64,000 nucleotides of DNA, taken from positions 62,001-126,000 of the forward strand of contig JAIEMN010000010.1 of the NCBI GenBank assembly GCA_019752115.1, in the 5' to 3' direction. This DNA comes from Gemmatimonadaceae bacterium (GTDB lineage: Bacteria; Gemmatimonadota; Gemmatimonadetes; Gemmatimonadales; Gemmatimonadaceae). The notes beneath the pieces are model-generated. The model was not told where the DNA came from, searched no databases, and was given only the letters and a program-made list of their open reading frames with translations. Every line of letters begins with the position of its first letter. Position 1 is the stretch's first letter. Both the position numbers and the translations under genes were made by a program. Positions 26,992 through 37,815 of the stretch are shown in pieces.

Positions 26992-27026
26992 TGCATTCGG
27001 GCGGTTCGTGGGGTACCATTGGCACT

Positions 27027-27545
27027 ATGGTCGAAGTCACCGTTTCCCGTCTCGGGCTCGACAGCACCACGAACTCCTACGTGGTCATCCTTCGCGAACG
27101 CGGCGGGCGACGGCTGCTGCCCATCTGGATCGGCCAGCCTGAGGCGGAGTCGATCGTGATGCACATGAACGACATCAAGCGTGAGCGTCCCATCACGCAC
27201 GATCTCTGCAAGGCGCTCATCGTCGGGCTCGGCGGCACGCTTCGGCGCGTGACCATCACACACGTGCAGAAGAACACCTACTTCGCCACCATGCATGTGG
27301 ACGGGCCCGCCGGCCTCGTCGAAGTGGATGCCCGCCCGTCCGACAGCATTGCCATCGCGCTGCGCTGCGCGGCGCCGATCTTCGCCCCGGAGTTGCTCCT
27401 CACCGCGGTCGAGGAGAGCGACGCCGACGAGGACGAGGGCACCGGCGCCGCCGAGCCGCCGAGTGCCTCGGAGCTCAGCGCTGACGAACTGAAGCGGTAT
27501 CTGGGTAGTTTGCGACCGGAAGATTTTGGGCGATTCACGCCCTGA
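27027..27545 (+). CDS. Bifunctional nuclease (BFN/DUF151) family protein
   Basis: ATG 27027 starts MVEVTVSRLGLDSTTNSYVVIL, the classical N terminus of the family. RLLPIWIGQPEAESI and DARPSDSIAIALR are conserved blocks. Members in plants have RNase and DNase activity; in bacteria the role is mostly undefined. The last 40 residues form an acidic, alanine-rich tail (ESDADEDEGTG). No signal peptide is seen, so it is cytoplasmic. Length is 172 residues. Confidence 0.85.
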   Translation: MVEVTVSRLGLDSTTNSYVVILRERGGRRLLPIWIGQPEAESIVMHMNDIKRERPITHDLCKALIVGLGGTLRRVTITHVQKNTYFATMHVDGPAGLVEVDARPSDSIAIALRCAAPIFAPELLLTAVEESDADEDEGTGAAEPPSASELSADELKRYLGSLRPEDFGRFTP

Positions 27546-27570
27546 ACTCGTCGTTCGCCAGCCCCTCCGT

Positions 27571-28761
27571 ATGCGCCGTCTGGTTCTCTGCGCCCTGACC
27601 GCTGCCGCCTGCGCCGTGCAGGCGGCGACCGCTCAGTCTCCGCGCTCCATCGAAGGCCGTGTCCGTCGCCCCATGCCCGGTCGTGGCGACTCGACCGGCA
27701 TGGGCCCGGCCGCGAACGTGTGGGTCACCTTGCATCGCCTCGGCAAGGACAGCGCGGGGCCCATCGACTCTGTGCGCGCCGATGCCAATGGCCACTATCG
27801 GCTGCAATGGCGCCCCTTCGGTGCGCCGGAGGCCGTGTACTTCGCCTCAGTCACCTATGGCGGCATCGCCTACTTTGCGCCACCGGCCAAGAGTGAGCAC
27901 GCGTCAGGCGACGATGGCGAGATCACCGTCTTCGACACCACGTCGCGACCGTTTCCGCTGAGCGTGAAGGGGCGGCATCTCATCGTCGGCAAGCGCGACA
28001 CCGGCAACGTGCGCACCGTCATCGAGGTCTTCGAACTCTCGAACGACAGCCTGCAGACGATCATCGCCACCGGCACCACGACCCCGACGTGGAGCGTGCG
28101 CATCCCCGGGGCGGCCACGAATGCCCGCGTGAATTCGGATGAGGTGTCGCCGCAGGCGTTTCGCGTGCAGAATGGCCGCGCCGAGATCTTTGCCCCCGTA
28201 CCGCCCGGCGTGAAGCAGGTCTCGTTCACGTACAGCGTGCCGGAGAGTGCCTTTCCGCTCGCCTTCACCGCCGAGGCGGGGGCGGTCGTCTTCGAGATTC
28301 TGCTCGAAGATCTGGACGCGACCGTGCAGGCCATGGGCTTCACGCGCGTTGGCGAAGTCACGCTCGAGGGGCGCCAGTTTCAGCGCTTCCTGGCGCAGGA
28401 CGTCAAGCCCGACACGCGCCTCGCGGTGGATGTCCCCACCGCGAACGCGCCGGCGAGCGGCGCCCTGCAACGCTACGGCATCGTCATTGCCATCGGCTTT
28501 TTCGTGCTGCTGCTGGTGGGGCGCCGCATGCAGCGCAGCGCGAACGCGCGCGTGAACGCGCCGCTCCCCACGCTGCGCACCACCGTGCGCGATGACGACA
28601 CCGAGCCCGAGCGGTTGCGCGATGCCATCCGCCAGCTCGACGCCGCGTGGGCGAAGCAGACCGCACCCACCGAGCACCTGCAGCGGACTTACGAGGCGCG
28701 CCGGCAGGAGCTCGAGGCGGCGCTCGCGCAAGCGCTTGCCGAGTCCGGAACGGCACGGTAG
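27571..28761 (+). CDS. Exported, membrane-anchored beta-sandwich protein of unknown function
   Basis: ATG 27571 opens a signal peptide (MRRLVLCALTAAACAVQA, cleavage near TAQ). A carboxypeptidase-regulatory-like domain follows (SIEGRVRRPMPGRGDS to DANGHYRLQW), then beta-rich regions that resemble exported domains ending before a single membrane helix (YGIVIAIGFFVLLLVGRRM, about residues 305-325). A cytoplasmic tail of about 65 residues is charged and probably coiled-coil (ERLRDAIRQLDAAW). I do not recognise the family. It immediately precedes the riboswitch promoter but should be a separate unit. Confidence 0.6.
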   Translation: MRRLVLCALTAAACAVQAATAQSPRSIEGRVRRPMPGRGDSTGMGPAANVWVTLHRLGKDSAGPIDSVRADANGHYRLQWRPFGAPEAVYFASVTYGGIAYFAPPAKSEHASGDDGEITVFDTTSRPFPLSVKGRHLIVGKRDTGNVRTVIEVFELSNDSLQTIIATGTTTPTWSVRIPGAATNARVNSDEVSPQAFRVQNGRAEIFAPVPPGVKQVSFTYSVPESAFPLAFTAEAGAVVFEILLEDLDATVQAMGFTRVGEVTLEGRQFQRFLAQDVKPDTRLAVDVPTANAPASGALQRYGIVIAIGFFVLLLVGRRMQRSANARVNAPLPTLRTTVRDDDTEPERLRDAIRQLDAAWAKQTAPTEHLQRTYEARRQELEAALAQALAESGTAR

Positions 28762-28766
28762 CTTCG
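28736..28766 (+). promoter_or_regulatory. Promoter-like TTG-N20-TAGCTTCG before the riboswitch
   Basis: TTG 28736-28738, a 20-base spacer and TAGCTTCG 28759-28766. Transcription would begin about where the riboswitch P1 stem starts (28769), which supports the call. It lies inside the last codons of the preceding gene. Confidence 0.55.
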
Positions 28767-28768
28767 AA

Positions 28769-28989
28769 GGGTCGCCCACAGGGGGCGATGACAACTGATT
28801 TCGAGCGCGGGACACGGAAGCCGGTGCAACGCCGGCGCGGCCCCGCCACTGTAACGGATCCGATTCCCTTCACGGGAAACGGCGTGCGCGTTGGAAGCCA
28901 CTGGTTGCAATACCGGGAAGGCGAAGCGCACCTGACGGGCGGCACTCTTCGGAGTGGCGCGCGACACATCCGGAGCCAGGAGACGACCC
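28769..28989 (+). ncRNA. Cobalamin riboswitch
   Basis: The conserved core reads GGAAGCCGGTGCAAC then GCCGGCGCGG and the signature CCGCCACTGTAAC (GCCACTG at 28845-28851). A downstream conserved box GGAGCCAGGAGAC sits at about 28972-28984. P1 closes GGGTCG (28769-28774) with CGACCC (28984-28989). This is the adenosylcobalamin-class aptamer arrangement. It precedes btuF and a strong intrinsic terminator, so ligand binding should lower expression of the uptake genes. Confidence 0.92.
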
Positions 28990-29070
28990 ACGCTCTTTCT
29001 TTGACGAAGACCCTCGAGGGGGGGCTCGTGCAATCGTGTCGTCGCCTTCGCGCGCCGGCATGCGTGCTCG

Positions 29071-29106
29071 GGCGTCTTCTCGTGGGAGAGGACGCCTCTT
29101 TTGTTT
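29071..29106 (+). terminator. Riboswitch-controlled intrinsic terminator overlapping the btuF ribosome binding site
   Basis: Eleven-base arms GGCGTCTTCTC (29071-29081) and GAGAGGACGCC (29086-29096) with a GTGG loop and one G-U pair, then TCTTTTGTTT. The 3' arm contains GGGAGAGGA (29084-29092), which is the best ribosome binding site for the TTG at 29101. The same hairpin could both end transcription and block translation. Confidence 0.8.
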
Positions 29107-30072
29107 CCTCCCCCACGATTTGGACGCCGCGCGGTACGGTTGGGAGTCCTGGCGCTGCTGGGAATCGCCACCGCCTGCGCGGAATCGAAATCGACCGACG
29201 GGGCTGCGCGCGACCGCGCCGCCACCGATGCAGCGCCATTGGCGCCCGCTGATACCGACGACTTCGGTGCGCCGCTCCCGCGCGACGCGAGCGCCGCCGC
29301 ACGCGTCGTGTCGCTCAATCCGGCCGCCACCGAGATCATCTACGCCATCGGCGCCGAGTCGCATCTCGTGGGCCGTTCGCGCTGGGATGCATTTCCCGAC
29401 GCCGCAAAGGAACTGCCGTCGCTCGGCGATGGCATCAAGCCGAATGTCGAGGCGGTCCTCGCCGCCAAGCCCACACTGGTGGTGCTCTACGCGACCGCCG
29501 ACAATCGCCCGGCCGCTGACGCCTTCGCGCGCGCCGGGGTGAAGACGCTCGCGGTGCGCGTCGATCGCATCGCCCAGTTCCATACCCTCGTGCACACGCT
29601 TGGCGTTGCGCTCGGTGAACCCGCGCGCGCCGCCCTCGTGAGCGACTCCGTGAAGGCCACGCTGGCGCGGGTGCAGGCGACGGTGGATCGCCTCGTGCCG
29701 GCCGCGCAGCGCCCGACCGTGGTGTGGCCGGTGTGGCTCACGCCCCCCATGGTCATCGGCGCCGGCAGCTATCTCGACGAACTGCTTACCATCGCCGGTG
29801 CCACCAACGTCTTTCACGACCAGCCCGGCCCGTCGCCGCAGGTGAGCGTGGAGGAGATCATCACGCGCAATCCGTCGCGGGTGGTCACGAGTGAGACGCG
29901 TGCGCGCGAACTGCGCGCGTCGCCCTCGTGGGGGGCGTTGCCGGCGATCAGGCAGGGCGCCATCGCGCTCGATGATCCCAAGCTCGCGGGGCGTCCGTCG
30001 GTCGTGCTCGGCATGGCCGCGGTGCAGCTCGCGCGCGCACTGCATCCGCAGTGGGCCGACTCCATTCACTGA
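29101..30072 (+). CDS. btuF: Cobalamin-binding ABC lipoprotein BtuF
   Basis: Periplasmic substrate-binding protein of the B12 importer. TTG 29101 is favoured because it follows a strong ribosome binding site and gives a lipoprotein signal (FGRRAVRLGVLALLGIATAC, Cys26). The mature part has the class III binding-protein fold: RVVSLNPAATEIIYAIGAE at the start and SVEEIITRNPSRVV in the second lobe. About 323 residues. The acidic low-complexity stretch after the lipid cysteine is a linker. It is the first gene downstream of the cobalamin riboswitch. Confidence 0.9.
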   Translation: MFPPPRFGRRAVRLGVLALLGIATACAESKSTDGAARDRAATDAAPLAPADTDDFGAPLPRDASAAARVVSLNPAATEIIYAIGAESHLVGRSRWDAFPDAAKELPSLGDGIKPNVEAVLAAKPTLVVLYATADNRPAADAFARAGVKTLAVRVDRIAQFHTLVHTLGVALGEPARAALVSDSVKATLARVQATVDRLVPAAQRPTVVWPVWLTPPMVIGAGSYLDELLTIAGATNVFHDQPGPSPQVSVEEIITRNPSRVVTSETRARELRASPSWGALPAIRQGAIALDDPKLAGRPSVVLGMAAVQLARALHPQWADSIH

Positions 30073-30079
30073 GTCGATC

Positions 30080-31096
30080 ATGACGCCCGCGCGCTCCTCG
30101 ATCCCGACCCCCTCGCGCTTGCCGCTCGCCTGGAGCGCGGGCGTCGCGCTGCTCGCGCTCGTTGGGGTGCTGGCGCTGGCCTTCGGGTCGGCGTCGCTCC
30201 CCATCGCGCAGGTCATCCAGGCGCTGCAGGGGCAGGGAGACGCGGGCACCGTCGCGATCGTGCAATCGCTGCGCGCGCCACGCGTGGTGCTGGCCATGCT
30301 GGTGGGCGCCGCACTCGCCATGAGTGGGGGCACCTTGCAGGGCACGCTGCGGAATCCGCTGGCGGAGCCCTATCTGCTCGGCGTCTCGGGCGGCGCCGCG
30401 GTCGGCGCGGTGCTGGCCATGGTGCTCGGGCTGCACGCGCCGCTGGCCATCACCGGGAGTGCCTTTGCCGGCGCCGCGATGGCTACGCTGCTCACGACCG
30501 CGCTGGCGCGCGTGGCGGGCGGCGCGGGCGATACGCGCCTCCTCATCATGGCGGGCGTCATTGTGGGGGCGTTCGCGAACGCTGTCATCATGGTCGCGCT
30601 GGCCGACGCGCCCGCCGAGCAGGTGCGCGGTGCACTCTGGTGGATGATGGGCTCCGTGGCCGATGCGTCGTGGGGGAGCGTGGGGCGCGCGGTGGTCGCG
30701 ATGCTGCCGCTCGCCGGCTGGCTCGTGTGGCGGGCTCGTGATCTCGACGTGATCGCGCTGGGGGCCGAGCCGGCCATGGCCCTCGGTGTTGACGTGGAAC
30801 GTACGGCGCAGTGGCTCTTCCTCGCCGGCTCGTGGCTGGCAGCGGCCACGGTCGCGTCGGCGGGGCTCATCGGCTTCATCGGTCTCGTGGTGCCCAATCT
30901 CGCGCGGGCGATGGGCGCCACGCGGCATCGCCCCATGCTGCTCCTGTCGGCGCTCTACGGCGCGGTGCTGCTGGTGGCCGCCGATCTCGCGGCGCGCACG
31001 CTGCGCGCACCGGTGGAGCTGCCGCTGGGCGCGGTGACCGCGCTGGTGGGCGTACCGTTCTTTCTGCTGCGCTTGCGTCGGGTCGCGGCCTCATGA
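30080..31096 (+). CDS. btuC: Cobalamin ABC transporter permease BtuC
   Basis: ATG 30080 gives 338 residues of the FecCD permease family with about nine to ten membrane helices. Typical segments are LRAPRVVLAMLVGAALAMSGG, GTLRNPLAEPYLLGVSGGA, and GLIGFIGLVVPNLAR with the coupling region. It forms the inner-membrane channel that receives B12 from BtuF. It overlaps btuD by four bases. Confidence 0.9.
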   Translation: MTPARSSIPTPSRLPLAWSAGVALLALVGVLALAFGSASLPIAQVIQALQGQGDAGTVAIVQSLRAPRVVLAMLVGAALAMSGGTLQGTLRNPLAEPYLLGVSGGAAVGAVLAMVLGLHAPLAITGSAFAGAAMATLLTTALARVAGGAGDTRLLIMAGVIVGAFANAVIMVALADAPAEQVRGALWWMMGSVADASWGSVGRAVVAMLPLAGWLVWRARDLDVIALGAEPAMALGVDVERTAQWLFLAGSWLAAATVASAGLIGFIGLVVPNLARAMGATRHRPMLLLSALYGAVLLVAADLAARTLRAPVELPLGAVTALVGVPFFLLRLRRVAAS

Positions 31097-31917
31097 GCGC
31101 GCGCCTGCCGGCCCCCGCGTTGCGCTTCGATGGGATCACGGTGCGCTATCCGCGTCGCGACGAACCCGCGCTCGATGGCGTGTCGCTCGAGGCGCGCCCG
31201 GGGCGGATCACCGCCGTGGTGGGGCCCAACGGGAGCGGCAAGAGCAGTCTGGTGCGCACGCTGCTCCGGCGCGTGCCCTTGGCGAAGGGCGAAGTGTTCG
31301 TCGGCGACCAGGCGCTGCGTTCGGTGGACGCGCGATCCCTGGCCCGGACGGTGGCGATCGTGCCGCAGCGCGAAGAGCCGCTGCTGCCCATGCCGGTCGC
31401 CGAGTTCGTGATGCTGGGGCGTCATCCGTGGCGGCGGGCCTTCGGCGCGCCCTCGAGCGCGGATCACGAGGCGGTGGAGCGCGCACTGGTGCGGGCGGGC
31501 ATGGCCGATGCTGCCGCGCATCTCACCGATTCGCTGTCCGGTGGTGAATGGCAGCGGGTGCGTATCGCCCGCGCGCTGGCACAGGATGCGCCCGTGCTCG
31601 TGCTCGATGAGCCCACCACGTTCCTCGATATCGCGCACGAAATGGCGGTCTTCGAGCTCGTCGATACCCTCGCGGCCGAGGGGCGCACCGTGCTGCTGGT
31701 GAGTCATCAGCTCAATCTCGTCGCGCGCTTTGCCGGGCACATCGTGCTGCTGCACAAGGGCCGGGTGGCGGCGGCGGGTGCAGCCGCGGATGTCATGCGT
31801 GGCGAGGTACTCGAGCAGGTGTATGAGTGGCCGCTGGTGGTGACGCGCGATCCCGCCGTGGGCGCACCGGCTCTGCTGCCGCTGCGCGGTGGCGCCAACC
31901 GGCGGAGCGAGCCGTGA
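31093..31917 (+). CDS. btuD: Cobalamin ABC transporter ATPase BtuD
   Basis: ATG 31093 gives 274 residues. Walker A GPNGSGKSS, Q-loop PQREEPLLP, ABC signature LSGGEWQR, Walker B VLVLDEPT and the switch histidine in LLVSHQLN are all intact. It powers BtuC in the inner membrane. The C-terminal 40 residues are longer than the core fold. It overlaps the TonB receptor gene by four bases. Confidence 0.92.
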   Translation: MSARLPAPALRFDGITVRYPRRDEPALDGVSLEARPGRITAVVGPNGSGKSSLVRTLLRRVPLAKGEVFVGDQALRSVDARSLARTVAIVPQREEPLLPMPVAEFVMLGRHPWRRAFGAPSSADHEAVERALVRAGMADAAAHLTDSLSGGEWQRVRIARALAQDAPVLVLDEPTTFLDIAHEMAVFELVDTLAAEGRTVLLVSHQLNLVARFAGHIVLLHKGRVAAAGAAADVMRGEVLEQVYEWPLVVTRDPAVGAPALLPLRGGANRRSEP

Positions 31918-33926
31918 TCCCGCTGCTGCCGCTCGCGCAGCTGGCCTCGGTACTCTGTGTGGTGGACGCCGTCACCGGCGCGCCGCTCGTGGGGGCCGCG
32001 GTGCGTGTCGGCACCAGCACGCGCGTGTGGCGCGCCAGCTGTGAGGCGGTGCGGGCCTCGGGCGATTCGGTGCAGGTCCGGCGCGCGGGATATCAGCCAC
32101 GCGCCATCGCCTGGCGGGCATCGGGCGACACGATCGTGCTGGCACTCTGGCCGATGGGCCGCGCGCCGCAAACGCTCGCTGCCCAGCGCGTCGTCGCGCC
32201 CGCGGCTCGCGCGGGGGTGGCCACCGCGGTCTCGCAAGGCGCCGCCGATGCGCGCATGCGTGGGGCCGGCTCAACCAGCGCGCTCCTCACCCTGCTCCCC
32301 TTCACGCAGCTTCGCACGGCGCGCGGCGAAACCGGAGTCTCGTTGCGCGGCGCGCGGCGCGAGCAGGTCGTGATGACACTCGATGGCCTGCCGCTCAACG
32401 ATCCCGCGACCGGCGTCGCCGATGTGAGTGACATTCCGCTTGCGGCCCTCGGGTCGGCCACGGTGGCGCCGGGTGCCGACCCCGTCGGTGCCGGGCTCGG
32501 CGCCTCGGGCGGCGTGATCGCCCTCACCACACGCGCGCAGCAGCTGGTCAGTCTGCAGCGTGGTGCCTTTGGCGCGACGCAGATGGAGGCCGCGACGGCT
32601 GGCACGGTGGGCACGGCCCGCTGGCACGCCGCGGCCACCTGGCGCCGCGCGCAGAACGATTTTGCCTTTGTGAATGATGCCGGGGTGACGCCGGTCCGCG
32701 AGGTGCGCACCAACAACGATGAAGCGCGCGCGGCGCTCAGCGCGGGCGTGGTGCAGGGCGCCACGCAGCTGGCGCTGCTCGCGTCCACCAGCGAACGCGG
32801 CATGGTCGGCCCGGCGAACGTGCGCAGCTACGATCACGATCGCGCACGCACCGACCGGATCACGCTGCGCCTGCAGCAGGGGATGCACGCGTCGCTCGCG
32901 AGTGTGGGCGTGCGGCATTTCACGCTCGCCTATCGTGACCCCACGCGCCCCGCGCTCGACAGTCGGGCGCAGGCGTGGGCGGCCGATGCCGACTGGCGCG
33001 GCACGCTGGGGCCCGGTACCTGGCGCGCGGGCGCCGGCGCCGACGGGCTCACCGCCACCGGTAGCATCACGCAGCGGCGCACGCGGGGCTTCGCCGCCTA
33101 CGGCATCGAACGCGCGCTCACCACGCGCGGGCAGCTGGACGTCGGGGTGCGCACCGATGCGGTCGAACGGCTCGGCGTCCAACCCACCGGCTCGCTCGGC
33201 CTCACGTGGTCGCTCGCCACGGTCGGGGGCGTGCAGCTCGGCGCGGTGATGCGCGGCAGCCAGGCGGTACGCGTCCCCACGCTGTACGACCTCTACTTCA
33301 GCAGCCCCCAGCGGCTTACCGTCACGACGCTGGCGCCGGAGCGCGTCACGCTCGACGCCAGCACCGGCATCACCGCGCGCACCGGCGCAGCCGAGCGGTC
33401 GCTGAGCGGCGAAGTGCTGGCGGTGTCGCGTACCACACGCGAGGCGATCATCTGGTTCCCAGGCAACTTCGGGTGGAGCCCGGCGAACGTGGGGCGCGAA
33501 ACGCTGCGTGGACTCGAGACGCGCGCCGCCGCTGTGTGGGGCGCCTGGCACGCCGATGGCTGGCTGACCCGCTACGACGCCCTGCTGCACACCAACGGGT
33601 TGCGCATCCCCACGCCGTACGTCGCCCGCGTCGCCGCTGGCGTGCGCGCGCAGCACGAGCATCGGCTGGCCACGCTCAGCGCGAACGCGCGCTACGTGGG
33701 CCGCCGCCCGTACACCGCGGGGCCGCGTGACCCGTTCTTCGAACTTCCCGCCGTGTGGCTTGTCGATGGAGCCGTCAGCCATCACCGGTCGGTGCATCGC
33801 ACCGATGTGCTGGTGACGCTCGCGCTCGACAACGCCACCGATGCGCGCTGGCAATCAGTGCGCGGTTTCCCGATGCCCGGACGCAGTTGGTCGCTGGGCA
33901 TCACCGTCGAGCCGGTCCGTCGCTGA
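31914..33926 (+). CDS. TonB-dependent receptor, probable B12 receptor (BtuB-like)
   Basis: GTG 31914 overlaps the btuD stop; 670 residues. An N-terminal carboxypeptidase-regulatory-like segment (CVVDAVTGAPLVGAAVRVG) is followed by a plug domain (VSLRGARREQVVMTLDGLPLNDP, GASGGVIALTT) and a 22-strand-type barrel. The outer-membrane protein would take up cobalamin using TonB energy. The N-terminal signal peptide is atypical (MIPLLPLAQLASVLC), with no positive residues, so an alternative start or export route is possible. Substrate is inferred from the riboswitch and btuCDF context. Confidence 0.82.
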   Translation: MIPLLPLAQLASVLCVVDAVTGAPLVGAAVRVGTSTRVWRASCEAVRASGDSVQVRRAGYQPRAIAWRASGDTIVLALWPMGRAPQTLAAQRVVAPAARAGVATAVSQGAADARMRGAGSTSALLTLLPFTQLRTARGETGVSLRGARREQVVMTLDGLPLNDPATGVADVSDIPLAALGSATVAPGADPVGAGLGASGGVIALTTRAQQLVSLQRGAFGATQMEAATAGTVGTARWHAAATWRRAQNDFAFVNDAGVTPVREVRTNNDEARAALSAGVVQGATQLALLASTSERGMVGPANVRSYDHDRARTDRITLRLQQGMHASLASVGVRHFTLAYRDPTRPALDSRAQAWAADADWRGTLGPGTWRAGAGADGLTATGSITQRRTRGFAAYGIERALTTRGQLDVGVRTDAVERLGVQPTGSLGLTWSLATVGGVQLGAVMRGSQAVRVPTLYDLYFSSPQRLTVTTLAPERVTLDASTGITARTGAAERSLSGEVLAVSRTTREAIIWFPGNFGWSPANVGRETLRGLETRAAAVWGAWHADGWLTRYDALLHTNGLRIPTPYVARVAAGVRAQHEHRLATLSANARYVGRRPYTAGPRDPFFELPAVWLVDGAVSHHRSVHRTDVLVTLALDNATDARWQSVRGFPMPGRSWSLGITVEPVRR

Positions 33927-33975
33927 TCACCGCGCTCACTTCTCGAATGGGCATGTGCCCGACAGGTCTATCCGT

Positions 33976-35121
33976 ATGATCCTGCAGGACTCCACCGTGA
34001 TTCGTCGCGCTCTGTCCGGGGCGTCGCTGGCTGCTGTCGCCTTGGCCGCGGCGTGCGGAAGCGATTCGCCCACGCTCGTGCAGCCCGGTCCGCCTACGGG
34101 CATCGTGGTGCTCGACGGGTTCATTCAGCCCGGCTACACCTTGGTGGGTGACACTGGCACCGCCACGACCAAGATCAACCTCGGCAGCACCACCGAGTTC
34201 GACGCCGGTGGCTTCTCCCTCCTGCGCGACACCCTGCTGGCGGTGTCGAGCCGCGGCGCGGGCGACCTCCTGTACATCACCGACGTGAAGTCGGGGGCCG
34301 TGCGCCGCGTGCAGCTCCCCAGCAAGAGCAACCCGGGCCGGGCGCGCCTCTTTACCGGCACCGGCGGCAACACGCTCATCGCTGCCGCGCTGCGCGATTC
34401 CGGCAGCATTGCCCTCGTTACGATCGCGGCCGGCAACGCGACCAGCACGCGCATCGCCAACGCTGGCAACTGCCCCACGGATGTCTTCAAGTACGGCACG
34501 GACACGTGGATTGTGGACGCCAACGCCAACTGCAAGGTGAACTACACGGTGCAGGGCGATGTGCGCCTCATTCGCGTGCCGGCCATGGGCACCACGCGTG
34601 ATACGCTCGTACTCACCGGGCTGCGTGGCTCGGGCGCCGGCGCCATCGTGCAGGGCGACGTGGCCTACGTGAGCGCCGGCGGCGACGCCAGCTTCGCGAG
34701 CTTCCCGTACACGCTCATCGCGAGTGGCGCTATCGCCAAGGTCGATCTCAAGAACCGCCGCGTGCTCCTGACCAAGCCCATGCCCACCGGCACCTACGGC
34801 GCCGGCGTGAAGCTTGGGCTCGATGGCTTCCTCTACGCGAGCCTGTACGAAAATCTCAGCACGTTTACCAATCGGGTGGTGAAGCTGCGCACCGATGACC
34901 TGTCGTTCGTATCGAATGGCACGACGTCGTGGCTCAACCTGACCAATAGCAGCGGCGCCGCCGTAACCTGTGGAAGCGCCATGGCCGACGCCCTCGGCCG
35001 CCTGCATTGCATCGCCAACGGCACCGGCTCGGTCACGTCGCTCATCGTGTTCAACGCCGGCTACGTGGAGACGCGCCGGGTGACGGCGGGGCAGGGCGGG
35101 GTGGATATGGCGCTGCGGTAG
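33976..35121 (+). CDS. Surface-lipoprotein candidate with beta-propeller, BtuG-like
   Basis: ATG 33976 starts a lipoprotein signal (ALSGASLAAVALAAAC, Cys27). The 381-residue mature region has repeated strands typical of a YncE-like beta-propeller, such as DLLYITDVKSGAVRRVQLP, GDVRLIRVPAMGTTRD, GAIAKVDLKNRRVLLTKP and DGFLYASLYENLS. It lies 50 bases after the BtuB-like gene and is the last gene of the B12 operon. In Bacteroides, BtuG is a propeller lipoprotein that caps BtuB and binds cobalamin very tightly. Gene order and fold suggest a similar role here, but sequence similarity to BtuG could not be checked. Confidence 0.6.
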   Translation: MILQDSTVIRRALSGASLAAVALAAACGSDSPTLVQPGPPTGIVVLDGFIQPGYTLVGDTGTATTKINLGSTTEFDAGGFSLLRDTLLAVSSRGAGDLLYITDVKSGAVRRVQLPSKSNPGRARLFTGTGGNTLIAAALRDSGSIALVTIAAGNATSTRIANAGNCPTDVFKYGTDTWIVDANANCKVNYTVQGDVRLIRVPAMGTTRDTLVLTGLRGSGAGAIVQGDVAYVSAGGDASFASFPYTLIASGAIAKVDLKNRRVLLTKPMPTGTYGAGVKLGLDGFLYASLYENLSTFTNRVVKLRTDDLSFVSNGTTSWLNLTNSSGAAVTCGSAMADALGRLHCIANGTGSVTSLIVFNAGYVETRRVTAGQGGVDMALR

Positions 35122-35159
35122 CAGCGCCGCCGGGTGCGGCGGAATACCGGCGAACGGGC

Positions 35160-35167
35160 TAGCTTTG
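35160..35167 (+). promoter_or_regulatory. TAGCTTTG box before kinase 1
   Basis: The box ends 46 bases before the GTG start of kinase 1. The same eight bases end exactly 46 bases before kinase 2. It matches the TAnnTTTG -7 pattern; no clear TTG is present 20 bases upstream. Confidence 0.45.
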
Positions 35168-35213
35168 CCGAGTCCATCCCGTATTCGCGCAGGCTTGACC
35201 TCGCCGTCAGACC

Positions 35214-37717
<2,504 letters not shown>

Positions 37718-37721
<4 letters not shown>

Positions 37722-37815
37722 CCGACCTCCGCACCCAGCTCCAATCCACGCTCGGCGACAGCTACACCCTCGAGCGTGAGCTGGGTGGTGGCGGCATGTC
37801 GCGCGTGTTCGTGGC
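37718..37815 (+). repeat. Near-identical repeat, copy 2 (kinase 2 start)
   Basis: This is the matching copy of the 98-base block at 35214-35311. Confidence 0.8.
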
